Positions 26,954 through 36,324 of a stretch of 64,000 bases of DNA are shown one piece after another. A program made the translations under genes and the position numbers. Position 1 is the stretch's first letter, and the number at the start of each line of letters is the position of its first letter. A model generated the notes under the pieces. That model saw only the letters and a list, made by a program, of their open reading frames with translations, made no database searches and was not told the origin of the DNA. The stretch lies in the NCBI RefSeq assembly GCF_000759025.1, contig NZ_JPOS01000093.1, positions 33,747-97,746 on the forward strand, given 5' to 3'. The stretch is from Phaeodactylibacter xiamenensis (GTDB taxonomy: Bacteria; Bacteroidota; Bacteroidia; Chitinophagales; Saprospiraceae).

Positions 26954-28454
26954 GGTTTATTCCTTTTACATTATTGATGATCTCACTTGACACCGTGGCC
27001 AGGAAATCGTGTGGAAAGCGGCTCCATTCCGCAGTCATCCCGTCCCGGGAGTTCACTGCCCGCAGGGCAACGGTTTTTTCATAGGTCCGTTCATCGCCCA
27101 TTACACCTACCGATTGCACCGGAAGGAGGATGGTACCCGCCTGCCAAACTTCATCGTACAAGCCGAATTTACGAAGATTGTTGATATAAATCGCATCTGC
27201 CTCCTGCAGCATGCGCACCTTTTCCGGTGTAATGTCCCCTAAAATCCGGATCCCCAGGCCCGGACCGGGGAACGGATGCCGGCTTACAATCGCCTGTGGC
27301 ACCTCTAATTCTGTACCTACAAGCCGCACCTCGTCCTTGAACAACATACGCAGCGGCTCCACAATTTTGAGGTTGAGCATTTCGGGCAAACCGCCCACAT
27401 TATGGTGCGACTTGATAGTCACCGAAGGGCCATGTACCGAGACTGACTCAATGACATCCGGGTAGATAGTGCCTTGCCCCAGCCATTTAATCGCCCGGTC
27501 TTCTTCTTCCAGCTTCAGTGCCTCTCTTTCAAAGACCTCAATGAAGACGCGGCCGATCACTTTACGTTTCTGCTCCGGATCAGAGATCCCTTTCAATTCC
27601 TCATAAAACGCCTCTTTGGCATCCACACCAACCACACGCAGCCCCATATCCTTGTAAGAATGGAGCACTTCCTCGAACTCATCCTTACGCAGCAACCCAT
27701 TATCCACAAAAATACAGACCAGGTTATCGCCTATTGCTTCGTGCAGCAGGGAGGCCGCAACGGTGGAATCCACACCACCGGACAGCCCCATTAAGACGTG
27801 GTCGTCCCCGAGTTGGTCACGCAGAGACTGCACTGTTTCTTCTACGAAGGCGGCCGGGGTCCATTCGGCATCACAGCCAGCGATGTCTTTTACAAAGTTC
27901 TTAAGGACGGTCATGCCATCCAGGCTATGCGAAACCTCCGGGTGGAACTGTATACAATAAACGGGTTGTGCGAAAGCGCCTGCTTTCGACTTATACGCTG
28001 CAACATCCACATGCGCTGTACCCGCCAGCAGTTCGAACTGTTCAGGAATTTCCATGATCGTATCCCCATGCGACATCCACACCTGAGAGCCCTCAGGCAC
28101 ATCAGCCAGAAAGGGGTCCGCCTGAAACATACGGCTCAGTTCGGCTTTGCCATACTCTCTTTTCAGAGAACGCTCCACCTTACCGCCCATCTGTTTGGCG
28201 ATGTACTGCGCACCATAGCAGATACCCAGCACCGGGCGCTGCCCAATGAGTTGGTCCAGGTCAGTATGTAGTGCGTTTTCGTCGGCAACGGAAAAAGGGC
28301 TTCCCGATAAAATAATGCCTTTGATGGTGTCGTCCAGCTCCGGCACCTTATTGAAAGGCACAATCTCGCTGTAGACGTTGAGCTCCCGGATACGCCGCGC
28401 AATGAGCTGCGTATACTGCGAGCCGAAGTCGAGGATGAGGATTTTTTCTGTCAT
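26901..28454 (-). CDS. guaA: GMP synthase (glutamine-hydrolysing)
   Basis: 517 residues, the normal length. The N-terminal class I glutamine amidotransferase has the triad Cys79 (VLGICYGAQ), His171 and Glu173 (QFHPEVSH). The ATP pyrophosphatase domain starts with the P-loop LSGGVDST (about 223-230), and the C-terminal dimerisation domain carries [14 protein letters not shown] and ends in STIEWE, as expected. It converts XMP to GMP using glutamine and ATP in the cytoplasm. On the reverse strand TATCTTCG (28459-28466), one mismatch from TAnnTTTG, lies 5 bases before the ATG, probably too close to be its promoter. The downstream lipoprotein gene overlaps its end. Confidence 0.97.
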   Translation of the reverse strand: MTEKILILDFGSQYTQLIARRIRELNVYSEIVPFNKVPELDDTIKGIILSGSPFSVADENALHTDLDQLIGQRPVLGICYGAQYIAKQMGGKVERSLKREYGKAELSRMFQADPFLADVPEGSQVWMSHGDTIMEIPEQFELLAGTAHVDVAAYKSKAGAFAQPVYCIQFHPEVSHSLDGMTVLKNFVKDIAGCDAEWTPAAFVEETVQSLRDQLGDDHVLMGLSGGVDSTVAASLLHEAIGDNLVCIFVDNGLLRKDEFEEVLHSYKDMGLRVVGVDAKEAFYEELKGISDPEQKRKVIGRVFIEVFEREALKLEEEDRAIKWLGQGTIYPDVIESVSVHGPSVTIKSHHNVGGLPEMLNLKIVEPLRMLFKDEVRLVGTELEVPQAIVSRHPFPGPGLGIRILGDITPEKVRMLQEADAIYINNLRKFGLYDEVWQAGTILLPVQSVGVMGDERTYEKTVALRAVNSRDGMTAEWSRFPHDFLATVSSEIINNVKGINRVVYDISTKPPSTIEWE

Positions 28455-28534
28455 GGCGCGAAGATAGGATTTTCTCCCATCATTACTGCCCTTTGCCGGT
28501 ATTGGAATGACAGTGGGCTTGGGTACATTAAAGG

Positions 28535-29470
28535 TTACTCCTGCAAGCCACGCCCCTGTTTACGGATTTTACCCTCCTTATTGAGCTGCTTCATCAGGCG
28601 GTCCAGGATACCATTGATGAAATCCTTGCTTTTGTCAGTGCTGTATTGCTTGGAAATCTCCACGAACTCATTGAGCGTGACCTTAGTAGGGATAGACGGG
28701 AAAGAGGTCAGCTCGCTCAGGGCCATCTTCAGCAGGATCATATCGATTACGGCAACCCGGTCGGCATCCCAGTTTCGGAGCGTAGGCTCAATTACGGACA
28801 GCAAATCGTCCCCTTCCTCAATGACCTGCCGCAGCAAACGCTCGCCGAAGTCATCCACGGCTTCATCCTGTGGGCGGTGCTCCTCAAAGAAGTCGCCCTC
28901 CGCCGGCAGTGACTTGATCGTTTTCTTCACAGCTCCCACCACGAGAGACTCATCATCGACCCAGTTGGAAAAATGGTCTTCCAGGAAATCGTTGAAGGGT
29001 TCATTGTTGACCAGGTGCTTGAAGAGGGACAGCAGCATTTCGGTATGCTCCTCATTGGTGTGAGAAGCCTGCCGGCTGTAAGTGAGGTACTCTTCCGTCT
29101 TAGCAAAGTCCTGATAGAAAGTCCGGATATTATCCAGGTCTATGCGGTTTTTAAGCTTGCGGCGGCGCAGCAATTCCTGAAACCCATCATTGCGCACCAA
29201 CGACTGAAGGAGTTCGTTTTCAGCCAGTACGGCCGTGAACTGCTTATCCGAATCAGAGGGCAGGAGTTTTTCCAATTTCTTGGCTTTATCCTGAATGGCA
29301 TACTCTGATGTACGCACCAGTGCCCAAAGCGTGAAGAGGTACAAATCAAAAGAGCGCTGTACATTCGCCTTGTATCGTTTGACGGTGTCGTCAAGCCCAA
29401 GCGAATGATCCTGGCTCATGGAATAAAGCATCTGCATTACTTTAATGCGGATATTCCTTCTACTCAGCAT
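28535..29470 (-). CDS. nusB: Transcription antitermination factor NusB
   Basis: 311 residues, about twice the E. coli length but normal for Bacteroidota, whose NusB carries an N-terminal extension of about 150 residues. The conserved opening [16 protein letters not shown] (an Arg-rich RNA-binding helix) and the C-terminal NusB core are clear: [38 protein letters not shown] and [14 protein letters not shown]. NusB with S10 (NusE) binds boxA and promotes antitermination of rRNA operons. It is separated from the upstream DoxX-type gene by an intrinsic terminator, so it has its own promoter in about 90 bases. Confidence 0.92.
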   Translation of the reverse strand: MLSRRNIRIKVMQMLYSMSQDHSLGLDDTVKRYKANVQRSFDLYLFTLWALVRTSEYAIQDKAKKLEKLLPSDSDKQFTAVLAENELLQSLVRNDGFQELLRRRKLKNRIDLDNIRTFYQDFAKTEEYLTYSRQASHTNEEHTEMLLSLFKHLVNNEPFNDFLEDHFSNWVDDESLVVGAVKKTIKSLPAEGDFFEEHRPQDEAVDDFGERLLRQVIEEGDDLLSVIEPTLRNWDADRVAVIDMILLKMALSELTSFPSIPTKVTLNEFVEISKQYSTDKSKDFINGILDRLMKQLNKEGKIRKQGRGLQE

Positions 29471-29558
29471 ATTTCAATATTCCCGGTTAAAGTCCTCGCA
29501 AATATACACTCTGATTGCTGGTTTGCGACATTGAGACGTATCAATTTGCCTTTTAAAC

Positions 29559-29610
29559 AAAAAAAGCCCGGGCCGACCAGCCAAATTCCTGACTCCAGCC
29601 CAGGCTTTTT
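29559..29610 (-). terminator. Rho-independent terminator after the DoxX-type gene
   Basis: On the minus strand AAAAAGCCTGGGC (29598-29610) pairs with GCCCGGGCTTTTT (29561-29573) with one mismatch, followed by a run of T. It lies 24 bases after the stop of the 29634 gene and before nusB. The A-run on the other side would let it work in both directions. Confidence 0.75.
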
Positions 29611-29633
29611 GTGCCTTTCAGCAATTATTAAGA

Positions 29634-31244
29634 TTATTGCATGTAGCTGGCTTTCAGCTCGTCATACGTAGGCAGTTTCTTGTAGTGCCATTTACCGATG
29701 ACCTTGCCATTTTTCAACAATACCACGCCTGGGTTAGACCGGACAATGGTTTTCAGCAGGATATCATCGCCCGTGTAGAATGGATAGCTGCTGTTGGAAG
29801 CCGCCTGGAACTGCTCCAGCTTTTCCGGTGAGGCAAAGCTGGTTGCCCCAAACACCTTAAAGCCTTCCTGCTGCGCCTCTGCCAGTACCGGATTGACAAT
29901 ATCCATCCAGGGGTCGAGATAGTCCTTGCCAAAGTGGTAAGTGGTTTGCTCGATCTGCCGCTTGTCCACCCGGTCAATACTGCGCACCAGCTTGATGGTG
30001 TCTTCCACGGCCACGGTGTCTACTTTGTAAATGGTGTCACGGAGCATCTGTGTGGTGACTTCTTCCTTCTCAGTGTACAACTTATAGGCAACCACCATAA
30101 AGCTGTAGTCTGGATTGTTAAGGATATCATAGGTCACATCGCCGCCTTCCGGCCCGCCCGATAGTTCGAAATCACTGATTTTGCTGCGCTCCACCACCTT
30201 GGCAGTGGTATCGCCTTCCAGTTCCCACTGCTGTGCCAGGTAACTCGCCAGCTCCGCTTCATAGGGTTCGCCTTCTGCGCTTGGGATGCCGTAGCCGTCA
30301 GCGGTTTTCACAACTTTGACCACGGGTTTAGCCTTGATCTGTTCGAGGTCCCATTCTTCCTTTGGGTAGTCCTTGTATTTTTTCAGGTATTCATCGATAG
30401 GGAACTGCGCAGTTTCTCCTGTTTCCTTGTTGGTGACCTTGTAGGCGATGACTTCAGCATTATTTTCGGCAAGGTCTTCCAGTTCCTTCTCCAGGCGAAT
30501 GTTGGCTTCGTTATGGAAGGGGCGGAAATCGGTGTGCGGGATGTCCCACATGTAGTTGCTGAAGCAGTAAAGCGTCAGTGCAGCGGTGCCCAAAATCACC
30601 GTTGCGGTACGCCCCCCTGCGCCCATGAGCTGATGCATTTTCCCATGGAAAACCAGGAACAGAACGGAAGGCACGAGCAGGAATACATCCTTCATAAAGG
30701 AAGTGAAAGGTGCCAGTTTGATGAAATCTCCAAAGCAGCCACAATCGGTCACTTTCATATTGGTTTCCACATAGGACCCCCACTGTCCAAACTGGAAGAA
30801 ATTGACGCCCGCAGGCACATAGCCGGTCAGGAAGGTAAAGCCCGTCAGCACGGTAAAGAAAGCCACGAGCAGGAAGAAAGCCCATGCTGTCAGCTTCCGG
30901 GAAGAACCAATGAGCAGCATGATGCCGAGCACGATCTCAAAGACGATCATGAACACAGAAAAGCCGATCGCCCATTCCGCCAGCTGCGGAAACATCGGTG
31001 CCAGGAAGGAGAACCAGGTGCCGGAGAAGGTAGACTCGAACTCCGCAAAGTACTGCTCCATTTTGTAGGCCGTACCAAGCGGGTCTACCGCCTTTACCCA
31101 TCCGGAAAAGATAAACAACACCCCGCAGAAGTTTTGCAGGAAGCTGATGATCCAGTTTTCAATGCGCTTGGTCGTCAACCCGATAATCAGGGTCAGCAGC
31201 AGCGCCACGGCTGCAACGGAAAGTACCAGAGTGCCTATAGTCAT
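29634..31244 (-). CDS. DoxX-family membrane protein with C-terminal thioredoxin-like domain (BT_3928 type)
   Basis: 536 residues. The first ~210 residues contain five or six membrane segments (LVLSVAAVALLLTLIIGL; GVLFIFSGWVKAVDPLGTAYK, which is the DoxX core; LTAWAFFLLVAFFTVLTGF and others) with DCGCFG between them. A periplasmic-type linker of about 230 residues follows, then a thioredoxin-like region at the C-terminus (FKVFGATSFASPEKLEQF, NPGVVLLKNGKVIGKWHYKKLP). The C-terminal part has no CxxC. This architecture is the Bacteroidota BT_3928 family; a redox or quinone-linked role is inferred from DoxX/MauE relatives. Its ATG overlaps the upstream DUF1599 stop by 4 bases (ATGA). Confidence 0.87.
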   Translation of the reverse strand: MTIGTLVLSVAAVALLLTLIIGLTTKRIENWIISFLQNFCGVLFIFSGWVKAVDPLGTAYKMEQYFAEFESTFSGTWFSFLAPMFPQLAEWAIGFSVFMIVFEIVLGIMLLIGSSRKLTAWAFFLLVAFFTVLTGFTFLTGYVPAGVNFFQFGQWGSYVETNMKVTDCGCFGDFIKLAPFTSFMKDVFLLVPSVLFLVFHGKMHQLMGAGGRTATVILGTAALTLYCFSNYMWDIPHTDFRPFHNEANIRLEKELEDLAENNAEVIAYKVTNKETGETAQFPIDEYLKKYKDYPKEEWDLEQIKAKPVVKVVKTADGYGIPSAEGEPYEAELASYLAQQWELEGDTTAKVVERSKISDFELSGGPEGGDVTYDILNNPDYSFMVVAYKLYTEKEEVTTQMLRDTIYKVDTVAVEDTIKLVRSIDRVDKRQIEQTTYHFGKDYLDPWMDIVNPVLAEAQQEGFKVFGATSFASPEKLEQFQAASNSSYPFYTGDDILLKTIVRSNPGVVLLKNGKVIGKWHYKKLPTYDELKASYMQ

Positions 31245-31792
31245 GATGAAGCGTTTTGTTCGTTCAGTTTGATGAGTGCAAAAATAGCATAATTGATGAT
31301 GTCCAGATAATTGGCATCCAACCCTTCTGAAACCAGGGTCTTGCCGGCGTTATCTTCAATCTGCCGGACCCGCAGGAGCTTTTGCAAAATCATATCCGTC
31401 ATGGAAGCGATGCGCATATCCCGCCAAGCCTCCCCGTAGTCGTGGTTTTTGGCTTCGAGCAGTTCCCGCGTCAGCGCCACTTTGGCATCATAACGGGCAA
31501 CCGCATCTTCGGGAGGCAGCTCTATCGGGGCATCCTCCGGCAACTCCAGCTGAATCAGCGCCATAATACTGTAGTTGATGAGCCCGAAATAATCATCTTC
31601 CACCCGGTCTTCCACTTTTTGCTGCTGTTTTTCCTCTATACTGCGGATACGCTTGGCCTTGATGTACAGCTGATCGGTCATAGATGCCGGCCGCAGGATA
31701 CGCCAGGACGTACCATAGTCCGCAGTCTTTTTTCGGAACAGCTCCCGGCACGCTGCCATAATCTCGTCGAAGGAGTCCAGTGTGGTTTTCAA
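31241..31792 (-). CDS. DUF1599 domain-containing protein
   Basis: 183 residues if translation starts at TTG 31792 (MKTTLDSFDEIMAACREL), which matches how DUF1599 proteins usually begin; ATG 31846 would add 18 residues without family character and would run towards the divergent promoter. Two copies of the same module are visible: KKTADYGTSWRILRPASMTDQL (about residues 19-40) and AKNHDYGEAWRDMRIASMTDMI (about 117-138), each followed by a K/LRxRQIE or KRIRSIE segment. DUF1599 is classed as a nucleotide-modification-associated domain; its function is not established. Coupled by ATGA to the DoxX-type gene in all likelihood as one operon. Confidence 0.85.
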   Translation of the reverse strand: MKTTLDSFDEIMAACRELFRKKTADYGTSWRILRPASMTDQLYIKAKRIRSIEEKQQQKVEDRVEDDYFGLINYSIMALIQLELPEDAPIELPPEDAVARYDAKVALTRELLEAKNHDYGEAWRDMRIASMTDMILQKLLRVRQIEDNAGKTLVSEGLDANYLDIINYAIFALIKLNEQNASS

Positions 31793-31884
31793 GGTGCGTG
31801 GTTTTGCGCAAATATACTCACTCCCGTTTCTAATTGAGAATTCCATGCGGTAAAGATGGCAATAATACCGTTACGTCCTGTTAA

Positions 31885-31892
31885 TACCTTTG
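31885..31892 (+). promoter_or_regulatory. Bacteroidota-type -7 box TAnnTTTG
   Basis: TACCTTTG, exact consensus, 41 bases before the ATG of the IMPACT-family gene. No clear -33 TTG at normal spacing. It lies in the divergent region shared with the DUF1599 gene. Confidence 0.42.
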
Positions 31893-31933
31893 CAAGGTTT
31901 GTTAACAGGGTGTAAAAGATTAATTTCACGCCG

Positions 31934-32596
31934 ATGCCGAACCTAAAAGATACGTACCAGACGATTAGCGGGATGGCTTCGGGCGAATTTCGCGACCGGG
32001 GCAGCAAGTTCATTGCCTACGCCTACCCGGCTTACAACGAAGACGAGTGGAAAGCCGCCCTGGAAGACGTCCGCAAGCTCCACCCCAAGGCCCGCCACCA
32101 CTGCTACGCTTACCGCCTTGGGCTGGACCAGAACAACTTCCGCGCCAATGATGACGGAGAACCCAGCGGCACCGCCGGCCGGCCTATTTTGGGCCAGATC
32201 GACAGTTTTGGGCTGACTTATGTGATTGTAATCGTGATCCGGTACTTTGGGGGCACGCTCCTGGGTACTTCCGGCCTGATTAATGCCTACCGCGAAAGCA
32301 CGGCAGCAGCCCTGCAGGAAGCCAACATCATAGAATGCACCGTTGAAGAAATCTACCGCCTCTCCTTCGACTATAGCCTGATGGGCAACGTGATGAGCAG
32401 CATCGAACACTTGCAGCTCAACATGATCGGCCAAAACTTTGATACTTCCGCTACCGTCGACCTCGCGATCCGTCGTAGTGAAGCCGCCCCTACCCTGCTC
32501 CGCCTTAAAGCCGCCATCGGTAATCTGTACCTGGAGGAGGTCAATGAGGAAACCGAAGTGGAGGGCCTGGGCATCGAGTGGGTGGAAACGAGGTAA
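31934..32596 (+). CDS. IMPACT/YigZ family protein
   Basis: 220 residues of the UPF0029/IMPACT family. The N-terminal domain has the family signature FRDRGSKFIAYAYP, ARHHCYAYRLG, NDDGEPSGTAGRPIL and VIRYFGGTLLGTSGLINAYRE (residues ~17-120), and the C-terminal ~80 residues form the ferredoxin-like YigZ domain (RLSFDYSLMGNVMSSIEHLQ). In eukaryotes IMPACT modulates GCN1/GCN2; the bacterial role is uncertain, with nucleic-acid or ribosome binding suggested by structure. It stands alone, divergent from DUF1599. Confidence 0.88.
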   Translation: MPNLKDTYQTISGMASGEFRDRGSKFIAYAYPAYNEDEWKAALEDVRKLHPKARHHCYAYRLGLDQNNFRANDDGEPSGTAGRPILGQIDSFGLTYVIVIVIRYFGGTLLGTSGLINAYRESTAAALQEANIIECTVEEIYRLSFDYSLMGNVMSSIEHLQLNMIGQNFDTSATVDLAIRRSEAAPTLLRLKAAIGNLYLEEVNEETEVEGLGIEWVETR

Positions 32597-32702
32597 ACAG
32601 CCCGGGCAAGACTGGCACCTGCCTGGCTGGAGCGGACATTGGAGCAGGAGCGAATGAACCATCAGGCATCCACGGCGCTTTTACTTTAAACAACATTACG
32701 CC

Positions 32703-33161
32703 TTGAGCCACAAGAAAGTACCCCGATTTGAGGAAGCGCAGACTCACTATATCTCCGAGCAACGGTCCCGGACGATGAGCCGCATCCGGTCGAAGGACAC
32801 CAAGGCGGAGGTCCGGTTGCGAAAAGCACTCTGGGCCAGAGGGTACCGCTACCGCAAAAATGTCAAAAGCCTGCCCGGCAGCCCGGATATCGCCATCAAA
32901 AAGTACAAAGTAGCAGTGTTCATTGACGGCGAGTTCTGGCACGGCTACAACTGGGAAGAAAAACAGCACACCATCAAGCGCAACCGCGCCTACTGGATCC
33001 CTAAAATAGAGCGGAATATGGAGCGCGACCGTGAAAACACCCTAAAACTACAGGAAAAAGGCTGGCTGGTCCTCCGTTTTTGGGAACAGCGCCTGAAAAA
33101 GGAATTCAACGTTTGCCTGGCCCTGATCACGGAGGCCATTGACAGCCGCCGTGCTCCATAA
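32703..33161 (+). CDS. Very-short-patch-repair-like endonuclease, orphan
   Basis: 152 residues from TTG 32703 (MSHKKVPRF). The family core is visible: RSRTMSRIRSKDTKAEVRLRKALWARGYRYRKN (about 21-53), SPDIAIKKYKVAVFIDGEFWHG (60-81) with Asp62 and His80 as likely metal/catalytic residues, and KGWLVLRFWE near the C-terminus. Vsr cuts 5' of T:G mismatches made by deamination of 5-methylcytosine. Here HGCFWHxH of E. coli Vsr is replaced by DGEFWHGYNW and the zinc-binding cysteines are missing, as in many Bacteroidota homologues. No cytosine methyltransferase gene is in the window. A nuclease of this PD-(D/E)xK-like class is likely; the exact substrate is not certain. Confidence 0.8.
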   Translation: MSHKKVPRFEEAQTHYISEQRSRTMSRIRSKDTKAEVRLRKALWARGYRYRKNVKSLPGSPDIAIKKYKVAVFIDGEFWHGYNWEEKQHTIKRNRAYWIPKIERNMERDRENTLKLQEKGWLVLRFWEQRLKKEFNVCLALITEAIDSRRAP

Positions 33162-33281
33162 TGTATAGTGGCTTGCAGTTTACCTGACATTCTCATTACC
33201 TTCGAATTCCGATCATTCCTTAGTTTTGATAATCCTCCCGACATACCCTGATTGTTTCGTACACAAGTAAACTATCTTACA

Positions 33282-36251
33282 ATGGATTTAGTATGGAAAA
33301 CCCGTGCCTCTGTTTTGGCATTACTCTTTTTGGGCACACTGCTCCCGGCACAGCAATGGGAAAAAATCACCATCGACTTCCAGGATGTGCTCCTGAAGCA
33401 GGATAAACCGTCCTATAAAGCCTATGCGCTGCTAAAAGACCGGGTAGACATCCGGGCACTGGAAGCCGGCTTCAGGGCCCGTCAGCTGCCCGTTGACGAG
33501 CGTGCCCGAATCGTAGTCCAAACCCTGATGGATAAAGCAACCTCCACTCAGCCCGGTTTTCTGGAACAACTGCGCAGTATCAAAGGGATTTCCGCCGGCA
33601 GTTTACAGCCTTATTGGATTACCAATATGGTTTTCTTCGAAGGCTCCCGGGCAGCGGTATACGCAGTTAGTGAACTGCCAGAGGTAGCATCTGTGGGATA
33701 TGACGCGCCAGTGGAATGGATTGAAACCGAAAGCGCTCCCGCTCCCGCACCGCCATCCCCCAATGGCACAGAACCCGGCCTGGAAGCCATAGGAGCTCCT
33801 GCACTTTGGGCGATGGGCTACACCGGCTACGGCACCCGGGCCCTCATCGTGGACACCGGTACAGAACCTGACCACCCGGCGTTAACCAATCAATTCCTTT
33901 ACCACCTGCAGAGCCAAAATTCCAGTTTTGTAGGAGAAGATGTGATAGATTGCGATGGGCACGGTACACATGTTGCCGGAACAATCCTGGGGCTCGACCG
34001 CCTCACCAACGACACCATAGGGGTAGCCTACGAAGCCAAGTGGATGAGCGGTATCGCCCTGAGCGGCAGCTGCGACAACAACACGAGCACCTCGGGTATT
34101 ACCGGCATGTTCCAGTGGGCCCTGAACCCAGATGGCAATCCGGCTACCACCGATGATATCCCGGATGTCATCAACAACTCCTGGCGCAGCGGCTCCACCT
34201 TTTGTGATGCTGATGGCGTATTCGAAACCTATGATGCCCTCTATGCAGCCGGCATTGCGGTCGTCTTCTCTGCCGGCAATGATGGGCCCAGCCCGGAAAC
34301 CATCACCCCGCCGAAATTCAATAACTGGGACCTGGTACGGCTGTTCTCGGTGGGCAACCTCAATGCCAACAACCCGAGCCTGACCATTTCCAGCGGCTCC
34401 AGCCGTGGCCCATCCATCTGTGGCGGCACCGGCTCCTTGCTCATCAAGCCGGAGGTATCAGCGCCGGGCTCTACAGTCCGTTCAGCTTATGTTGGGGGGG
34501 AGTACTCCTTTCTCTCTGGCACTTCCATGGCCGCACCACACGTTTCCGGAGCCATTTTGCTGCTCAAAGAGGCTTTTCCCTACCTCACCGGCGAGGATCT
34601 GATGCTGGCGCTTTACTTCTCTGCCACAGACCTCGGGCCGGAAGGCGAAGACAATGATTATGGCATGGGTATTATCAATCTGCCTGCCGCCTATCAATAC
34701 CTCATCGATGAAGGGCATATCCCGGAGCTCCCACGCTCATTTGATCATAATGCACGGATACTACGGATCAACACCCCGGAGTACAATTGCGGAAATACCA
34801 TCAGCCTGGAAGCAGTTATTTCCTATGCTGGCCCTGACACCCTTCAGGAGCTGGTTTTGGAATATCAGGTGGGAGACGGACCGGTACAAACGTACGAATG
34901 GGGCGGCCTGCTGCCTCCGGGCGAACTCCAGACGCTGGAACTTCCCGCTATAAATATGCCGGAAGGCACTTACGAGACGGTCATGGGTATTGTCTCTGCT
35001 AACGGACAGGTGGACGAACGGCCCGAAGACAACTTCATGAAAACCACAGTGACCGTTCTCGAAGAAGATGTGTCTCCGGCCATGCTAATCGGCGACTCCG
35101 TATGCACAGGTGGCCATGCCTTGCTTCAGGTCCTGACCGATGGCAACGCCGATATCACCTGGCATTCTTCCCCAACTAGTAATGCTACCTTGGGCAGCGG
35201 ATCGCCTTTCCTGCTTGAAGACCTCACTGCATCGGGCACGATTTATGCGGAGACCTCTCCTATCCGAAAAGTAGGCCGGCCGGATAACTCCGGAACGAAT
35301 ACTCAGTTTTCTAATCAGTCCCGGGGACTCCGGTTCAACGCTTTTTACCCCTTTACCCTACGGTCGGTGAAAGTCTATGCGGAGGAAACCGGAGGCCGCT
35401 TGTTGCAGCTGGTCAAACCGGATGGCGCTGTCACTACCAGGATTGTCAACGTGACGGAAGCCGGGGAACAACGGATTGACCTTAATCTCAGCGTTACACC
35501 GGGAGAAGGGTACATTCTGCGTCTGAATGCGGGTAAACCCCTGATGCTCAACAGTGGTGGTTTCCAAGGTTACCCGATGACCTTGCCAGGCGTAGTCTCC
35601 ATTACTTCCTCCACTATGGGCGGCTCCGCCTACTTCTACTTCTATGATTGGGAAATCAGCTACCAAGAGCGCTGTGGCCGAAGTATGGTAGAGATTCCGG
35701 TTAGCGCCGATAGCACAGGCAGTGCGCCAGCCATCAGCAGTAGTGTGGACACAGTGGACCTGGCGGTTTCCGGAGCAGTAAACTTCTCGGTATTGACGGA
35801 CGGCTACACCAACTGGAACTGGTACTTTGGGGATGGAACAACGGCAAGCGGTGCATCCGTTACCCACACTTACGATACAACGGGTGTCTACACGGTGGGG
35901 CTGACTGCCACAAGCACGGAAGGCTGTACCAATGCAGCGACCCGCAGGATTGTTGTCATCAACAGCACACCTCCCGTTTCTACTTCAGTGGTTGATGAAA
36001 CTCCCGAGCTGCTTTTATTCCCCAATCCGGCAAAGGAGCAAATCAACCTCCAACTTAAAGGAGGCGCATTCCGGGACGTGCAGATCACCCTTACTGATGT
36101 ACTGGGTCGGCCCTTGCAGCAAACCATACAGGATATCGCACCATCGGAAACCATCACCCTGCCGCTGAGCCCTTATCCGGCAGGAACTTACCTGATCATA
36201 GTGGAAATGGCCGGCAAACGGTCTGTGCACCGGATTGTCAAAGCCAAATGA
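33282..36251 (+). CDS. Secreted subtilisin-like serine protease (S8) with PKD and T9SS domains
   Basis: 989 residues from ATG 33282 (MDLVWKTRASVLALLFLG, signal peptide ending LPAQ); a TTG ten codons upstream is less likely. After a prodomain (~25-160) the S8 catalytic domain shows Asp191 (ALIVDTGTEPDHPAL), His227 (DGHGTHVAGT), oxyanion Asn333 (SAGNDGP) and Ser415 (LSGTSMAAPHVSGA). Next come a region of about 350 residues with a CARDB-like part, a PKD domain (NWNWYFGDGTTASGASVTH) and a T9SS tail (LLFPNPAKEQINL, PAGTYLIIVEMAG). It is an exported protease with all catalytic residues present. The following gene is a clear paralogue, 73 bases downstream. Confidence 0.92.
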   Translation: MDLVWKTRASVLALLFLGTLLPAQQWEKITIDFQDVLLKQDKPSYKAYALLKDRVDIRALEAGFRARQLPVDERARIVVQTLMDKATSTQPGFLEQLRSIKGISAGSLQPYWITNMVFFEGSRAAVYAVSELPEVASVGYDAPVEWIETESAPAPAPPSPNGTEPGLEAIGAPALWAMGYTGYGTRALIVDTGTEPDHPALTNQFLYHLQSQNSSFVGEDVIDCDGHGTHVAGTILGLDRLTNDTIGVAYEAKWMSGIALSGSCDNNTSTSGITGMFQWALNPDGNPATTDDIPDVINNSWRSGSTFCDADGVFETYDALYAAGIAVVFSAGNDGPSPETITPPKFNNWDLVRLFSVGNLNANNPSLTISSGSSRGPSICGGTGSLLIKPEVSAPGSTVRSAYVGGEYSFLSGTSMAAPHVSGAILLLKEAFPYLTGEDLMLALYFSATDLGPEGEDNDYGMGIINLPAAYQYLIDEGHIPELPRSFDHNARILRINTPEYNCGNTISLEAVISYAGPDTLQELVLEYQVGDGPVQTYEWGGLLPPGELQTLELPAINMPEGTYETVMGIVSANGQVDERPEDNFMKTTVTVLEEDVSPAMLIGDSVCTGGHALLQVLTDGNADITWHSSPTSNATLGSGSPFLLEDLTASGTIYAETSPIRKVGRPDNSGTNTQFSNQSRGLRFNAFYPFTLRSVKVYAEETGGRLLQLVKPDGAVTTRIVNVTEAGEQRIDLNLSVTPGEGYILRLNAGKPLMLNSGGFQGYPMTLPGVVSITSSTMGGSAYFYFYDWEISYQERCGRSMVEIPVSADSTGSAPAISSSVDTVDLAVSGAVNFSVLTDGYTNWNWYFGDGTTASGASVTHTYDTTGVYTVGLTATSTEGCTNAATRRIVVINSTPPVSTSVVDETPELLLFPNPAKEQINLQLKGGAFRDVQITLTDVLGRPLQQTIQDIAPSETITLPLSPYPAGTYLIIVEMAGKRSVHRIVKAK

Positions 36252-36324
36252 TTTTAGTAAATTGGGAGCGGAAAGGGTGAACGGGTTAACGCCCGGAGGC
36301 TCCCAGCTCATAAACACTGATCCA

